From assembly GCA_036676175.1 (NCBI GenBank), contig JAKFDL010000106.1:1-43824 (forward strand): 43,824 nucleotides of DNA. Direction: 5' to 3'. A model generated the notes under the pieces. The model saw only the letters and a program-made list of their open reading frames with translations. It was not told the DNA's origin and did not search any database. How positions within the stretch are numbered: the first letter of the stretch is position 1; each line of letters starts with the position of its first letter. The stretch comes from Methylotenera_A sp036676175. GTDB lineage: Bacteria; Pseudomonadota; Gammaproteobacteria; Burkholderiales; Methylophilaceae. The translations under genes were made by a program, and so were the position numbers. This document shows, piece after piece, positions 1 through 7,933 of this stretch.

Positions 1-1534
1 ACAAGCTATATTCATGCTCCAACGCTTTACCCAACACAGCTTGCTGTGTTTCACGTGAAACATCATCCACAGCCAGTTGTATAAATGTTTTTTTCAATCG
101 CGCCTGTTCCTGCACCACCGCCTCTTGCTTACGGCTAAATGCTTCCCAACGCACATCGTCTACCAAACCCAATTCGCGGCCTTTGTCAGTTAAGCGCATA
201 TCCGCATTATCTTCCCTGAGTTGCAGACGGTATTCAGCACGGCTTGTAAACATGCGATAGGGCTCTGTGACACCGGTTGTGATTAAATCATCTACCAATA
301 CACCCAGATAAGCTTCGTCGCGGGCTGGGCACCAACTGTCTTTTTCTTGTACATAAAGTGCAGCATTAGCACCCGCTAGCAAGCCTTGTGCGGCAGCTTC
401 CTCATACCCAGTGGTGCCGTTAATTTGCCCAGCAAAGAACAGTCCTTGAATCGCTTTGGTTTCTAGGCTGCTTTTTAAAGCACGCGGATCATAATAGTCG
501 TATTCAATTGCGTAACCGGGGCGGAGTATATATGCGTTTTCCAGACCATTGATGGAGCGCACTAATGCTAGTTGTATATCAAATGGCAGACTGGTTGAGA
601 TACCATTTGGATAGATTTCGTTTGTGGTCAAACCCTCTGGCTCTAAGAATATTTGATGTGACTCTTTATCGGCAAAGCGATGAATTTTGTCTTCCACACT
701 AGGACAATAACGCGGCCCTACGCCTTCAATCACTCCCGTATACATGGGCGAGCGATCTAAACCGCTGCGGATAATGTCATGCGTGCGCTCATTAGTATGC
801 GTAATCCAGCAGGGCACTTGTGCAGGATGCTGTGCAGCATTCCCTAAAAACGAAAATACCGGCACCGGGTTATCGCCGGGCTGCTCTTGCATCACACTAT
901 AATTAATTGAGCGTCCATCGATACGCGGTGGCGTACCCGTTTTTAAACGACCAGCAGGCAGATTCAACTCGCGCAAACGTGCGGCTAAGCTAATTGCAGG
1001 GGGGTCTCCAGCACGACCAGCACTATAATTTTGCAAGCCCACATGAATCAGACCGCCTAAAAACGTACCAGCAGTCAGCACCACAGCTTTCGACTCAAAC
1101 CGCAAACCGATTTGCGTCACCACGCCAGCGACACGTTCGCCATCTAGAATAATGTCATCTACCGCTTGTTGGAATAACCATAAATTAGGCTGATTTTCTA
1201 GACGCCTTCTAATGGCCGCCTTATAGAGCACACGATCTGCCTGCGCCCGCGTAGCGCGTACAGCGGGGCCCTTGCTGGAATTCAGAATTCGAAATTGAAT
1301 GCCACCTTCATCTGTCGCCGCTGCCATGGCGCCGCCCAGCGCGTCTATCTCTTTAACTAAATGGCCTTTACCAATACCCCCAATACTTGGGTTGCATGAC
1401 ATTTGGCCTAACGTTTCAATATTGTGTGTTAGTAATAAGGTTTTTTGCCCCATGCGCGCCGAGGCCAAGGCAGCTTCTGTACCTGCGTGGCCGCCGCCCA
1501 CCACAATTACATCAAAAATATCAGGAAAATTCAT
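1..1534 (-). CDS. mnmG: tRNA uridine-5-carboxymethylaminomethyl modification enzyme MnmG (GidA), 3' end cut by window
   Basis: FAD-dependent subunit of the MnmE-MnmG complex, which builds (carboxymethyl)aminomethyl groups at wobble uridine 34 of several tRNAs in the cytoplasm. The reverse-strand translation begins MNFPDIFDVIVVGGGHAGTE, a classic N-terminal FAD-binding Rossmann motif (VGGGHAGTE), and continues with CNPSIGGIGKGHL, GRLKTGTPPRIDG and FAGQINGTTGYEEAAAQG, all strong MnmG signatures. About 511 codons are inside the window; full-length family members are about 630 residues, so the C-terminal helical domain that contacts MnmE and tRNA lies outside. The ATG at 1532-1534 is the obvious start. 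The gene carries a perfect parS site (47-62) inside its reading frame, encoding V-S-R-E-T. MnmE, its partner, is encoded nearby on the same strand but in a separate operon. Confidence 0.97.
   Translation of the reverse strand, partial: MNFPDIFDVIVVGGGHAGTEAALASARMGQKTLLLTHNIETLGQMSCNPSIGGIGKGHLVKEIDALGGAMAAATDEGGIQFRILNSSKGPAVRATRAQADRVLYKAAIRRRLENQPNLWLFQQAVDDIILDGERVAGVVTQIGLRFESKAVVLTAGTFLGGLIHVGLQNYSAGRAGDPPAISLAARLRELNLPAGRLKTGTPPRIDGRSINYSVMQEQPGDNPVPVFSFLGNAAQHPAQVPCWITHTNERTHDIIRSGLDRSPMYTGVIEGVGPRYCPSVEDKIHRFADKESHQIFLEPEGLTTNEIYPNGISTSLPFDIQLALVRSINGLENAYILRPGYAIEYDYYDPRALKSSLETKAIQGLFFAGQINGTTGYEEAAAQGLLAGANAALYVQEKDSWCPARDEAYLGVLVDDLITTGVTEPYRMFTSRAEYRLQLREDNADMRLTDKGRELGLVDDVRWEAFSRKQEAVVQEQARLKKTFIQLAVDDVSRETQQAVLGKALEHEYSL
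47..62. other. parS: parS centromere-like site inside mnmG
   Basis: The 16-bp perfect palindrome TGTTTCACGTGAAACA is identical to the canonical parS sequence bound by ParB in chromosome segregation. It lies in the mnmG reading frame. ParB spreading from such origin-proximal sites and ParA-driven segregation are established knowledge. parA and parB are not in the window but commonly lie beyond mnmG/rsmG. Confidence 0.93.
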
Positions 1535-1635
1535 GGTTTTAGTTAAATTTTAGCTAAAAAACACTTAAATAACAAAGAGGTGAAAGTTTAACGCAATCTG
1601 ACGTTTAAGTCATTGAAAACTAAAATTTAGATGTA

Positions 1636-1651
1636 TGTTTCACGTGAAACA
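1636..1651. other. parS: Second parS site, upstream of mnmG
   Basis: A second exact copy of TGTTTCACGTGAAACA, 1.59 kb from the first, in the gap between the divergent mnmG and DUF1508 genes. It is about 6 kb from the putative oriC. Two perfect copies so close to the origin make a ParB loading zone very likely. Confidence 0.93.
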
Positions 1652-1682
1652 AAGCACGCATTATTTTAGTGAGCCCAAACTA

Positions 1683-1712
1683 TTGACGAGCATGTATAGG
1701 CGCGCCTATAGT
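1683..1712 (+). promoter_or_regulatory. Sigma-70-like promoter with a 16-bp palindromic operator in the spacer
   Basis: A -35 element TTGACG (1683-1688) and a -10 element TATAGT (1707-1712) are separated by 18 bp and precede the DUF1508 gene. The perfect palindrome TATAGGCGCGCCTATA (1695-1710) occupies the spacer and overlaps the -10, which is the geometry of a repressor operator. The repressor is unknown. Promoter elements are read by eye. Confidence 0.6.
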
Positions 1713-1759
1713 AGAGGTAGCGATTAAACACGCTTTCATCGAAAAATGAGGAGAACAAT

Positions 1760-2092
1760 ATGGCGGGTAAATTTGAAGTAAAAACAGCAAAAAACGGTAA
1801 AACACACTTTAATCTATTAGCTGGTAATGGTCAGATTATTTTGCAATCGGAAATGTATGAAAGCAAGTCTAGCGCTCAAAACGGGATTGAATCCGTTAAA
1901 AAAAATGCTGTGGACGACTCTCGTTATGATCGCTTGACGTCTTCTAGTGGCAAATCTTATTTCGCACTTAAGGCTGGCAACAATCAGGTGATTGGTACCA
2001 GCGAAATGTATGAAAGCACGGCTAGTCGTGATAATGGGATTGAATCTGTTAAAAAAAATGCACCAAGTGCAGAGGTGGTAGATTTAACTTAA
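1760..2092 (+). CDS. DUF1508 (YegP-like) tandem-repeat protein
   Basis: Small soluble protein of 110 residues made of two copies of the DUF1508/YegP fold. Each half has the pattern F-(x)-K-(x)n-G-K-(x)-[HY]-F-x-L-x-A-G-N-x-Q, then SEMYES, then NGIESVKKNA; the halves are about residues 4-50 and 57-101. The biochemical function of the family is not established. A good ribosome-binding site (GAGGAG) precedes the ATG. It stands alone, divergent from mnmG and convergent with mnmE, with its own promoter/operator upstream and a hairpin terminator downstream, so it is probably a single-gene regulated unit. Confidence 0.88.
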   Translation: MAGKFEVKTAKNGKTHFNLLAGNGQIILQSEMYESKSSAQNGIESVKKNAVDDSRYDRLTSSSGKSYFALKAGNNQVIGTSEMYESTASRDNGIESVKKNAPSAEVVDLT

Positions 2093-2108
2093 TATTACAC
2101 TTTTAACC

Positions 2109-2148
2109 AAAAGGGCGTTTGCAATATACCTGCAGTAACGCCTTTTTT
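2109..2148. terminator. Bidirectional hairpin terminator between DUF1508 gene and mnmE
   Basis: An AAAAGG(G)CGTT arm at 2109-2119 pairs with AACGCCTTTTTT at 2137-2148, with one bulged G. There is a T-run on the plus side and an A-run on the other, so it can end both converging transcripts. Confidence 0.65.
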
Positions 2149-2165
2149 AGTTTTAGTATCTCAAG

Positions 2166-3509
2166 CTATTTTCCTATACAGAACTTACTAAAAATTTCCC
2201 CCAGCAAATCGTCTGGCGTAAACTCGCCAGTAATACTACTTAACGCTTCTTGTGCTAAACGCAATTCTTCCGCAATCAATTCTGACTGAGACATTACAAT
2301 TTGCGCTTGTTGCAAATGTGCGTCCACTTGCTTTAGTGCCTCCAAATGCCTTGCGCGTGCCATAAAAACACCTTCGGCATTTTGTTGATACCCTGCAATT
2401 TGCAATAAATGTTGTTTTAATAAATCAACACCTTCACCTGTTTTTGCAGAAAGATAAATATGCGTTTCGTTAGTTTCTAGAACGTTTTTGGCAGCTTCCT
2501 GCGTCATATCAATTTTATTATGTACCCAGATTTTGGCAATTTCTTGCGGCAAGTGGCTTAAAATCGATTTTTCTTCATCGCCAATATCATGAGCTGCATC
2601 AACCAATAATAACGCAACCTGCGCGTTTTCTAGCGCTCGATAAGTTCGTGCGATGCCAATTTTTTCCACTTCATCATTCGTGTCTCGCAAGCCAGCAGTA
2701 TCAATGATATGTAACGGCAAACCGTTGATTTGTATGGTATTTTTAATGGCGTCACGCGTAGTACCGGCGATTGGTGTCACAATGGCCACTTCTTCACCGC
2801 TTAATTGGTTCATTAAGCTCGATTTACCCACATTTGGCTGACCCACCAATACCACCTGCATTCCTTCGCGCAATAAACTACCTTGCCTAGCTTTAGCGAA
2901 CACTGTTTTTAACTCGGCAATGATTGCGGCTAATTTTTCAGTGACCTTGCCTTGGCTAATAAAATCAATTTCTTCTTCAGGAAAATCCAAACACGCTTCG
3001 ACATACATGCGCAAATCAATGAGTTTGGTTAATAAAGCATTAATGTTATTTGAAAACTCACCCGATAATGATCGCATGGCACTTTGTGCTGCCTCCATGG
3101 TAGAAGCATTAATCACATCTGCTACTGCCTCTGCTTGTGCTAAATCAATCTTGTCGTTGAGATAAGCGCGACGGGTAAACTCACCTGGCTCAGCTTGACG
3201 CGCCCCCAGCTCAATACAGCGCGCTAGCAACATATGCATCAATGCTGTACCGCCGTGCGCTTGTAGCTCTAATACATCTTCGCCGGTATATGAGTTTGGG
3301 TTCTGGAAGTAAATCGCGATACCGCGGTCTATTAAGGTGTGATGGCTATCGTAAAAAGGTAGATAGGCTGCATAGCGTGGGGCAGGGCACTGACCTAAAA
3401 TTTGGCTGGCAATGCTTTGAGACAAAGAGCCAGAAACCCGCACGACACCTATGCCACCCGCACCACTGGCAGTGGCGATGGCGGCAATGGTTTCACCAGT
3501 TTTTAACAT
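2166..3509 (-). CDS. mnmE: tRNA modification GTPase MnmE (TrmE)
   Basis: GTPase partner of MnmG in wobble-uridine modification of tRNA. The 447-residue length fits the family (about 450). Visible parts are the N-terminal tetrahydrofolate-binding dimerisation domain (1-120), a helical domain interrupted by the G domain with P-loop GQPNVGKS (223-230), switch region TTRDA (about 250), DTAG (270-273) and NKID (331-334), and the invariant C-terminal CIGK whose cysteine is essential in the family. It is the last gene of the rpmH-rnpA-yidD-yidC-mnmE operon; its ATG lies three bases past the yidC stop. Confidence 0.98.
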   Translation of the reverse strand: MLKTGETIAAIATASGAGGIGVVRVSGSLSQSIASQILGQCPAPRYAAYLPFYDSHHTLIDRGIAIYFQNPNSYTGEDVLELQAHGGTALMHMLLARCIELGARQAEPGEFTRRAYLNDKIDLAQAEAVADVINASTMEAAQSAMRSLSGEFSNNINALLTKLIDLRMYVEACLDFPEEEIDFISQGKVTEKLAAIIAELKTVFAKARQGSLLREGMQVVLVGQPNVGKSSLMNQLSGEEVAIVTPIAGTTRDAIKNTIQINGLPLHIIDTAGLRDTNDEVEKIGIARTYRALENAQVALLLVDAAHDIGDEEKSILSHLPQEIAKIWVHNKIDMTQEAAKNVLETNETHIYLSAKTGEGVDLLKQHLLQIAGYQQNAEGVFMARARHLEALKQVDAHLQQAQIVMSQSELIAEELRLAQEALSSITGEFTPDDLLGEIFSKFCIGK

Positions 3510-3512
3510 AGG

Positions 3513-5171
3513 CTATTTTTTTGCATTACCTTTTTTAGCAAGAGCAGCAGCGTGAATCGATTTATTCACAAACCATTGTTGCCAAATAGATAAAATGTTA
3601 TTGACTAGCCAGTACAGCACCAAACCAGCAGGGAAGAAGAAAAAGAAAATGCTGAATACCACTGGCATAATTTTCATCACTTTAGCTTGAATCGGGTCGG
3701 TAGGCGCGGGGTTCAAATGCGTTTGAATAATCATGGTTGCGCCCATTAATATCGGCAATAAGCCTATTGGCATGTTTATCCATGGCAATGTGCCAAATAG
3801 GGTGTCTGGTGCCGACAAGTCTTGAATCCAGCCAAAAAACGGTGCATGACGTAACTCAACCGAACCCAGTAGTACCCAATACAGCGCAATAAACACCGGG
3901 ATTTGAATCAGAATGGGCAAGCAGCCACCCATTGGGTTAATTTTTTCGGTACGATACATCTCCATCATGGCTTGCTGCATCTTTTGTTTGTCGTCACCAA
4001 ACTTTTCTTTCATGCTTTGCAGACGTGGTGCCAGCTCGCGCATCTGCGCCATAGATTTATAACTGGCCGCAGACAATGGATAAAACGCTGCTTTAATCAA
4101 CACAGTAAGCAAGATAATCGCTAAACCCCAATTGTTAACCAAGCCATGTAATTTGGAAAGCACCCAGAACAAGGGCTTTGCCACTACCGTTAACCAACCA
4201 TAGTCCACAGCATACTCCAAGCCTGGTGCTGCAGCCATTAAGTCAGCCTGAGTTTGTGGGCCCGCAAATAAACGTGCCTTGATCTCTGTATTTGCACCAG
4301 CTGCAATATTCACTGCGGGCATGACTGCGCGTACAGCAAAAATATCTTCCGCTAATTGCTTAGTGGTTAATTCACGTTGCACCCCCGCTTGAGGAATCCA
4401 AGCGCTGGCAAAATAATGTTCAATGATGCCGATCCAGCCGTCTTTACTAATTACAGACAACTCGTCCTTTTCCATATCTGCAAAATTAATTTTTTTAAAT
4501 TTGTCGGCTTCAGTGTAATAAGCACCGCCAGTAAATGTTGGCATCAATGCTGAACCTTGCTTAGACTTACTATCATGCACAATTTGATAGTATGCAGACG
4601 GCGAGATAACCAATTCACTGCCATTGTTAATCCGATAAGTCACATCAATCACATAGCTGCCGCGATTAAAAGTATAAATCTTATCCACCGTAATGCCATT
4701 GCCCACCCAAGTGAGTCTTACCTCTTGGCTGTTTGCACCATCAGCTAAAGTGTAATTCTGAATTTCGCTGGTAAACTGCGATTTGTGATTGGGCAAACCA
4801 TCGCCCAGCAAACCTGTTTGTGCAATATACAACATCGGTTTTTGCGCATCATCCATCAGCACAAAATCACCATCAGTAATGTGCGCAGCGCGGTGCTTGT
4901 TTAGTATTAAACGGCGCAAATCTCCACCGGTGGTGTCAATTTCAGCTTCAAATAAATCAGTAGTAACTTTTACGCGCTGTCCTTGTTCTATACTGAATGC
5001 ACCATCTGCTGACGTTGTTTTGTTACCTGCTGCGGACTCCACGGCTTGCACGTTTTGTTCAACCTGTTGTTGAGCCGGTATAGCAGGTTGATTTTTTTGC
5101 TGCCAGGCGTCCCACAACATCATGATAGAAAACGAAAAAATAACAAATAAAATTAAACGACGTGTATCCAT
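3513..5171 (-). CDS. yidC: Membrane protein insertase YidC
   Basis: Oxa1-family insertase that places proteins in the inner membrane, alone or with SecYEG. The 552-residue Gram-negative form has an N-terminal signal-anchor helix (about 6-23), a large periplasmic beta-sandwich domain (about 60-340) and the conserved five-helix core in the C-terminal 200 residues, including GWLTVVAKPLFWVL, PMGGCLPILIQIPVFIALYW and GLVLYWLVNNILSIWQQ. The tail is basic (AKKGNAKK), as expected for ribosome contact. The position between yidD and mnmE is canonical. Confidence 0.98.
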   Translation of the reverse strand: MDTRRLILFVIFSFSIMMLWDAWQQKNQPAIPAQQQVEQNVQAVESAAGNKTTSADGAFSIEQGQRVKVTTDLFEAEIDTTGGDLRRLILNKHRAAHITDGDFVLMDDAQKPMLYIAQTGLLGDGLPNHKSQFTSEIQNYTLADGANSQEVRLTWVGNGITVDKIYTFNRGSYVIDVTYRINNGSELVISPSAYYQIVHDSKSKQGSALMPTFTGGAYYTEADKFKKINFADMEKDELSVISKDGWIGIIEHYFASAWIPQAGVQRELTTKQLAEDIFAVRAVMPAVNIAAGANTEIKARLFAGPQTQADLMAAAPGLEYAVDYGWLTVVAKPLFWVLSKLHGLVNNWGLAIILLTVLIKAAFYPLSAASYKSMAQMRELAPRLQSMKEKFGDDKQKMQQAMMEMYRTEKINPMGGCLPILIQIPVFIALYWVLLGSVELRHAPFFGWIQDLSAPDTLFGTLPWINMPIGLLPILMGATMIIQTHLNPAPTDPIQAKVMKIMPVVFSIFFFFFPAGLVLYWLVNNILSIWQQWFVNKSIHAAALAKKGNAKK

Positions 5172-5221
5172 ATATTCTTCTATAGTAAATTTCAGTTAAA
5201 AAAGCTTTATTTTCAAGCTCG

Positions 5222-5446
5222 TTATTTTGGTACTGGATCGTGCCCACCAACTTGCCACGGATGGCAGCGAGATACTCTTTTTACTGTTAACAACAGCCCT
5301 TTGACCGCACCATGCGTTTTTAGGGCCTCAATTGCATAGTGCGAACAAGTTGGCGTAAAACGACATTGCTGACCTAAAAACGGGCTTAGTGTCCACTGGT
5401 AAAGCCTAATGAGTGCTACCAATAGTGTGGTCATAATTTTTTGCAT
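5222..5446 (-). CDS. yidD: Membrane protein insertion efficiency factor YidD
   Basis: Small (74-residue) amphipathic membrane-associated protein that improves YidC-dependent insertion. It carries the family hallmarks IRLYQWTLSP, C-RFTPTCSHYA-EA and R-CHPW--GGHDPVP. The reading frame overlaps the 3' end of rnpA by 16 bases, suggesting translational coupling. Confidence 0.96.
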   Translation of the reverse strand: MQKIMTTLLVALIRLYQWTLSPFLGQQCRFTPTCSHYAIEALKTHGAVKGLLLTVKRVSRCHPWQVGGHDPVPK

Positions 5447-5763
5447 AAAGCATCAAACGCTTGTTTTATTTCAACAAAATCTGGTTTATAAAATACCTTT
5501 TGCACTTGAATGACCAAATCTATAGCGGGCAATTGATGTTGATTTAACCTGAACAATTCCCTAAGTACTCTACGCATATAGTTACGTTGCACTGAAAATT
5601 TAGCGATTTTTTTTGCTACTATCAACCCTAAGCGCGCACCACTGCTGTCGTTTGGACGATAGCGCATCACTAGATATTTATTCGAAATGCGTTTGCGCAA
5701 ATTAAAAACGGATGAAAAATCATCCGTTTTTACTAATTTGGCTTGTTTAGGAAATCTAAACAT
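5431..5763 (-). CDS. rnpA: Ribonuclease P protein component
   Basis: Basic protein subunit of RNase P, which removes 5' leaders from tRNA precursors. It contains the RNR-box helix in the variant form RNYMRRVLRELFR, preceded by LGLIVAKKI, and a central-cleft aromatic/basic surface. I place the start at the ATG at 5761-5763 (MFRFPKQAKL, 110 residues). The frame also extends to a TTG at 5767-5769, but neither position has a convincing Shine-Dalgarno sequence. It sits between rpmH and yidD as in nearly all bacteria. Confidence 0.96.
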   Translation of the reverse strand: MFRFPKQAKLVKTDDFSSVFNLRKRISNKYLVMRYRPNDSSGARLGLIVAKKIAKFSVQRNYMRRVLRELFRLNQHQLPAIDLVIQVQKVFYKPDFVEIKQAFDALCKKL

Positions 5764-5813
5764 GACCAATTAAAAGCTTGTTTTAATACTTAGGCCTGTT
5801 TAAAGCCTAAACA

Positions 5814-5948
5814 TTAAAGACCCAAGCGTGCACGACCTTTGGCACGACGAGAAGCAATCACAGCGCGACCACCTTTAGTTTTCATACGCACCAAAAAACC
5901 GTGCGTACGGGCACGACGTGTTTTAGAGGGTTGATAAGTACGTTTCAT
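5814..5948 (-). CDS. rpmH: 50S ribosomal protein L34
   Basis: The reverse-strand translation gives a 44-residue, highly basic protein starting MKRTYQPSKTRRARTHGF and ending KGRARLGL, which is textbook L34. It is the first gene of the rpmH-rnpA-yidD-yidC-mnmE operon and points away from dnaA. Confidence 0.99.
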   Translation of the reverse strand: MKRTYQPSKTRRARTHGFLVRMKTKGGRAVIASRRAKGRARLGL

Positions 5949-5985
5949 TTATTACTCCAACTTGAGAAATGCTACAAAGCCGAGT

Positions 5986-6015
5986 ATTAAACCCGATAAC
6001 TCCCTATTTTGTCAA
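5986..6015 (-). promoter_or_regulatory. Probable rpmH operon promoter
   Basis: On the minus strand a perfect -35 TTGACA (6010-6015) is followed after 18 bp by TTTAAT (5986-5991), about 37 bases before the rpmH start. Read by eye. Confidence 0.55.
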
Positions 6016-6059
6016 TGTATTTTTGCGAATATAATTAGCTAAATAAATTTGAATTTGCC

Positions 6060-6206
6060 TGTGGATAAGTAGGGTAAAACAGTCTAATATAGCAGCATAT
6101 AATGCGATACATATTTACTTTTATAATAACGCTTATTTAAGGTTATATTAAAACAACCTTAATAAAATCAATAACATAAAACAATAGTAGGGATTTCAGG
6201 CAACGA
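6060..6206 (+). promoter_or_regulatory. dnaA upstream region: DnaA box, TATAAT motifs and inverted repeat
   Basis: TGTGGATAA at 6060-6068 is a perfect DnaA box in reverse orientation (TTATCCACA). Two TATAAT hexamers follow at 6098-6103 and 6122-6127, without clear -35 partners. A perfect inverted repeat TTAAGGTT-N10-AACCTTAA lies at 6137-6162, 45 bases before the dnaA start. The layout suggests DnaA autoregulation plus a second operator or leader hairpin. Confidence 0.55.
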
Positions 6207-7625
6207 ATGGAAAAATTTTGGCCTACCTGCCTTAGCCGCTTTGAACAAGAGCTATCTGCGCAACAATTTAATACCTGGATTAAGCCCTTACAATTGGAAG
6301 TGGGTGATAACGCTATACGCCTGCTTGCTCCTAATAAATTTGTACAGCAGTGGGTAAAAGATCGTTTTTTAGGAAAAATAGAAAGCATTGCAGCAGAGTT
6401 ATTGCCCAATAACACCCTAATTGAATTAGCTATTTGTGAGAAAAATAGTGTCAAAAAAACCATTGGTGGCGCAACTGGTAAAAATATATTACAGACATTC
6501 ACTGCAAACATGCCTGCTGACTCTAAACATGTAGTGCTAGATGAAAAAAAAATCAACACAGCTTCAACCTTAAACAAGAGCGCCAACCGACGAACTGGCG
6601 AACGCACTTCTGGCCTCAACACCAGCTTTAATTTTAATAATTACGTGACCGGGCGCGCTAACCAGCTTGCGCGTGCTGCTGCCATACAGGTAGCCGAAAA
6701 CCCGGGGCAGGCCTATAATCCGCTGTTTATTTACGGGGGCGTGGGACTAGGTAAAACGCATTTGCTTCAAGCTATTGGCAATCAACTTAAACAACAAAAC
6801 CCAGATGCAAAAATTCGTTATTTGCATGCAGAGCGTTATGTTTCAGATGTGGTGAAAGCTTATGAAAACAGAGCTTTTGACGATTTTAAACGTCAATACC
6901 ATTCGCTGGATTTGTTACTGATAGATGATATCCAATTCTTTGCTAAAAAAACCCGCACTCAGGAAGAGTTTTTCTATGCATTCAATACCTTGATTGAAGA
7001 GAAAAAACAAATTGTAATTACCTGCGATACTTACCCAAAAGAAATTGTCGATGTTGATGAGCGCTTGCGCACGCGCTTTAGTTGGGGCCTAACGGTGGCA
7101 ATTGAGCCGCCTGAGCTGGAAATGCGCGTCGCGATTCTGCTTAAAAAAGCCGAAGAATCAAAAATCAATTTATCTGAAGACGTGGCTTTCTTTGTCGCGA
7201 AGCAAATTCGCTCAAGCGTGCGCGAGTTAGAGGGTGCACTTAACCGTATCGTTGCGATGGCCAACTTTACTGGGCATGCGATTGATACTGCACTGGCGAA
7301 AGAAGCGTTGAAAGATTTAATTGCTGTGCGTGGCCGCCAAATTACAATAGAAAATATACAAAAAACGGTTGCAGATTATTACAAAATTAAAGTGAGCGAA
7401 ATGCACAGCAAAAAACGCGCGCGTAATTTTGCGCGGCCACGACAAGTCGCTATGAGCTTGGCACGTGAACTCACCAACCATAGCTTCCCTGAGATTGGAG
7501 AAGCCTTTGGCAGCCGCCATCACACCACCGTGATGCACGCATGTGAGGAAATTGAACAGTTAAGATTAAACGATCAAGCGATTGCGCGCGATATCGGTTT
7601 TTTGACGCAAGTGATCCGGGATTAG
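6207..7625 (+). CDS. dnaA: Chromosomal replication initiator DnaA
   Basis: AAA+ ATPase that binds DnaA boxes and melts oriC. The 472 residues show domain I (1-80, begins MEKFWPTCLSRFEQEL), a linker (about 85-140), the AAA+ core with Walker A GGVGLGKT (177-184) and Walker B LLLIDDIQFF, the arginine-finger region DERLRTRFSWGL, and the C-terminal helix-turn-helix domain with the DnaA signature EIGEAFGSRHHTTVMHA. The ATG at 6207 gives the usual N-terminus. Boxes lie both upstream and in the dnaA-dnaN gap. Confidence 0.99.
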   Translation: MEKFWPTCLSRFEQELSAQQFNTWIKPLQLEVGDNAIRLLAPNKFVQQWVKDRFLGKIESIAAELLPNNTLIELAICEKNSVKKTIGGATGKNILQTFTANMPADSKHVVLDEKKINTASTLNKSANRRTGERTSGLNTSFNFNNYVTGRANQLARAAAIQVAENPGQAYNPLFIYGGVGLGKTHLLQAIGNQLKQQNPDAKIRYLHAERYVSDVVKAYENRAFDDFKRQYHSLDLLLIDDIQFFAKKTRTQEEFFYAFNTLIEEKKQIVITCDTYPKEIVDVDERLRTRFSWGLTVAIEPPELEMRVAILLKKAEESKINLSEDVAFFVAKQIRSSVRELEGALNRIVAMANFTGHAIDTALAKEALKDLIAVRGRQITIENIQKTVADYYKIKVSEMHSKKRARNFARPRQVAMSLARELTNHSFPEIGEAFGSRHHTTVMHACEEIEQLRLNDQAIARDIGFLTQVIRD

Positions 7626-7680
7626 CTTAGATTTTGTTAAATTTAGGTTTTGATAGTTTAAGTTTTGTTATTTTGGGTGC

Positions 7681-7900
7681 TGTGAATAAAGCATAATTAA
7701 GCTGTGGATAGAATATGCGTGAAGTAAGGTTTTAAATTATTGTTATTTTTATGCACAATTTATACACAGCAATACTTAAACTATTACCACAGTTTTAAAT
7801 TTAAATAAGTTACTGATTTTATTAAAAAAATAGACAGTATCAACAGAAGATACACACATTATTATTACTATTATTTTTAAATATATATTAAACAGATAAA
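7681..7900. other. oriC: Putative oriC in the dnaA-dnaN intergenic region
   Basis: The 308-base gap 7626-7933 holds no gene. DnaA box-like 9-mers are TGTGAATAA (7681-7689), TGTGGATAG (7703-7711), TTATGCACA (7749-7757) and TTATACACA (7760-7768), with a weaker AGATACACA at 7848-7856. Two bases after the last is a run of TTA/CTA triplets (7859-7873) resembling the DnaA-trio element, then a very AT-rich stretch (7876-7900) suited to unwinding. Gene context (dnaA, dnaN, gyrB, nearby parS) supports an origin. Function is inferred. Confidence 0.8.
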
Positions 7901-7933
7901 TAAACAGCATTCAATTTTTTGGAAATAGCCATC

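Noticed and set aside
5059..5250. 63-codon minus-strand frame between yidC and yidD
   Set aside because: It overlaps the start of yidC in another frame and resembles no protein; a shadow frame.
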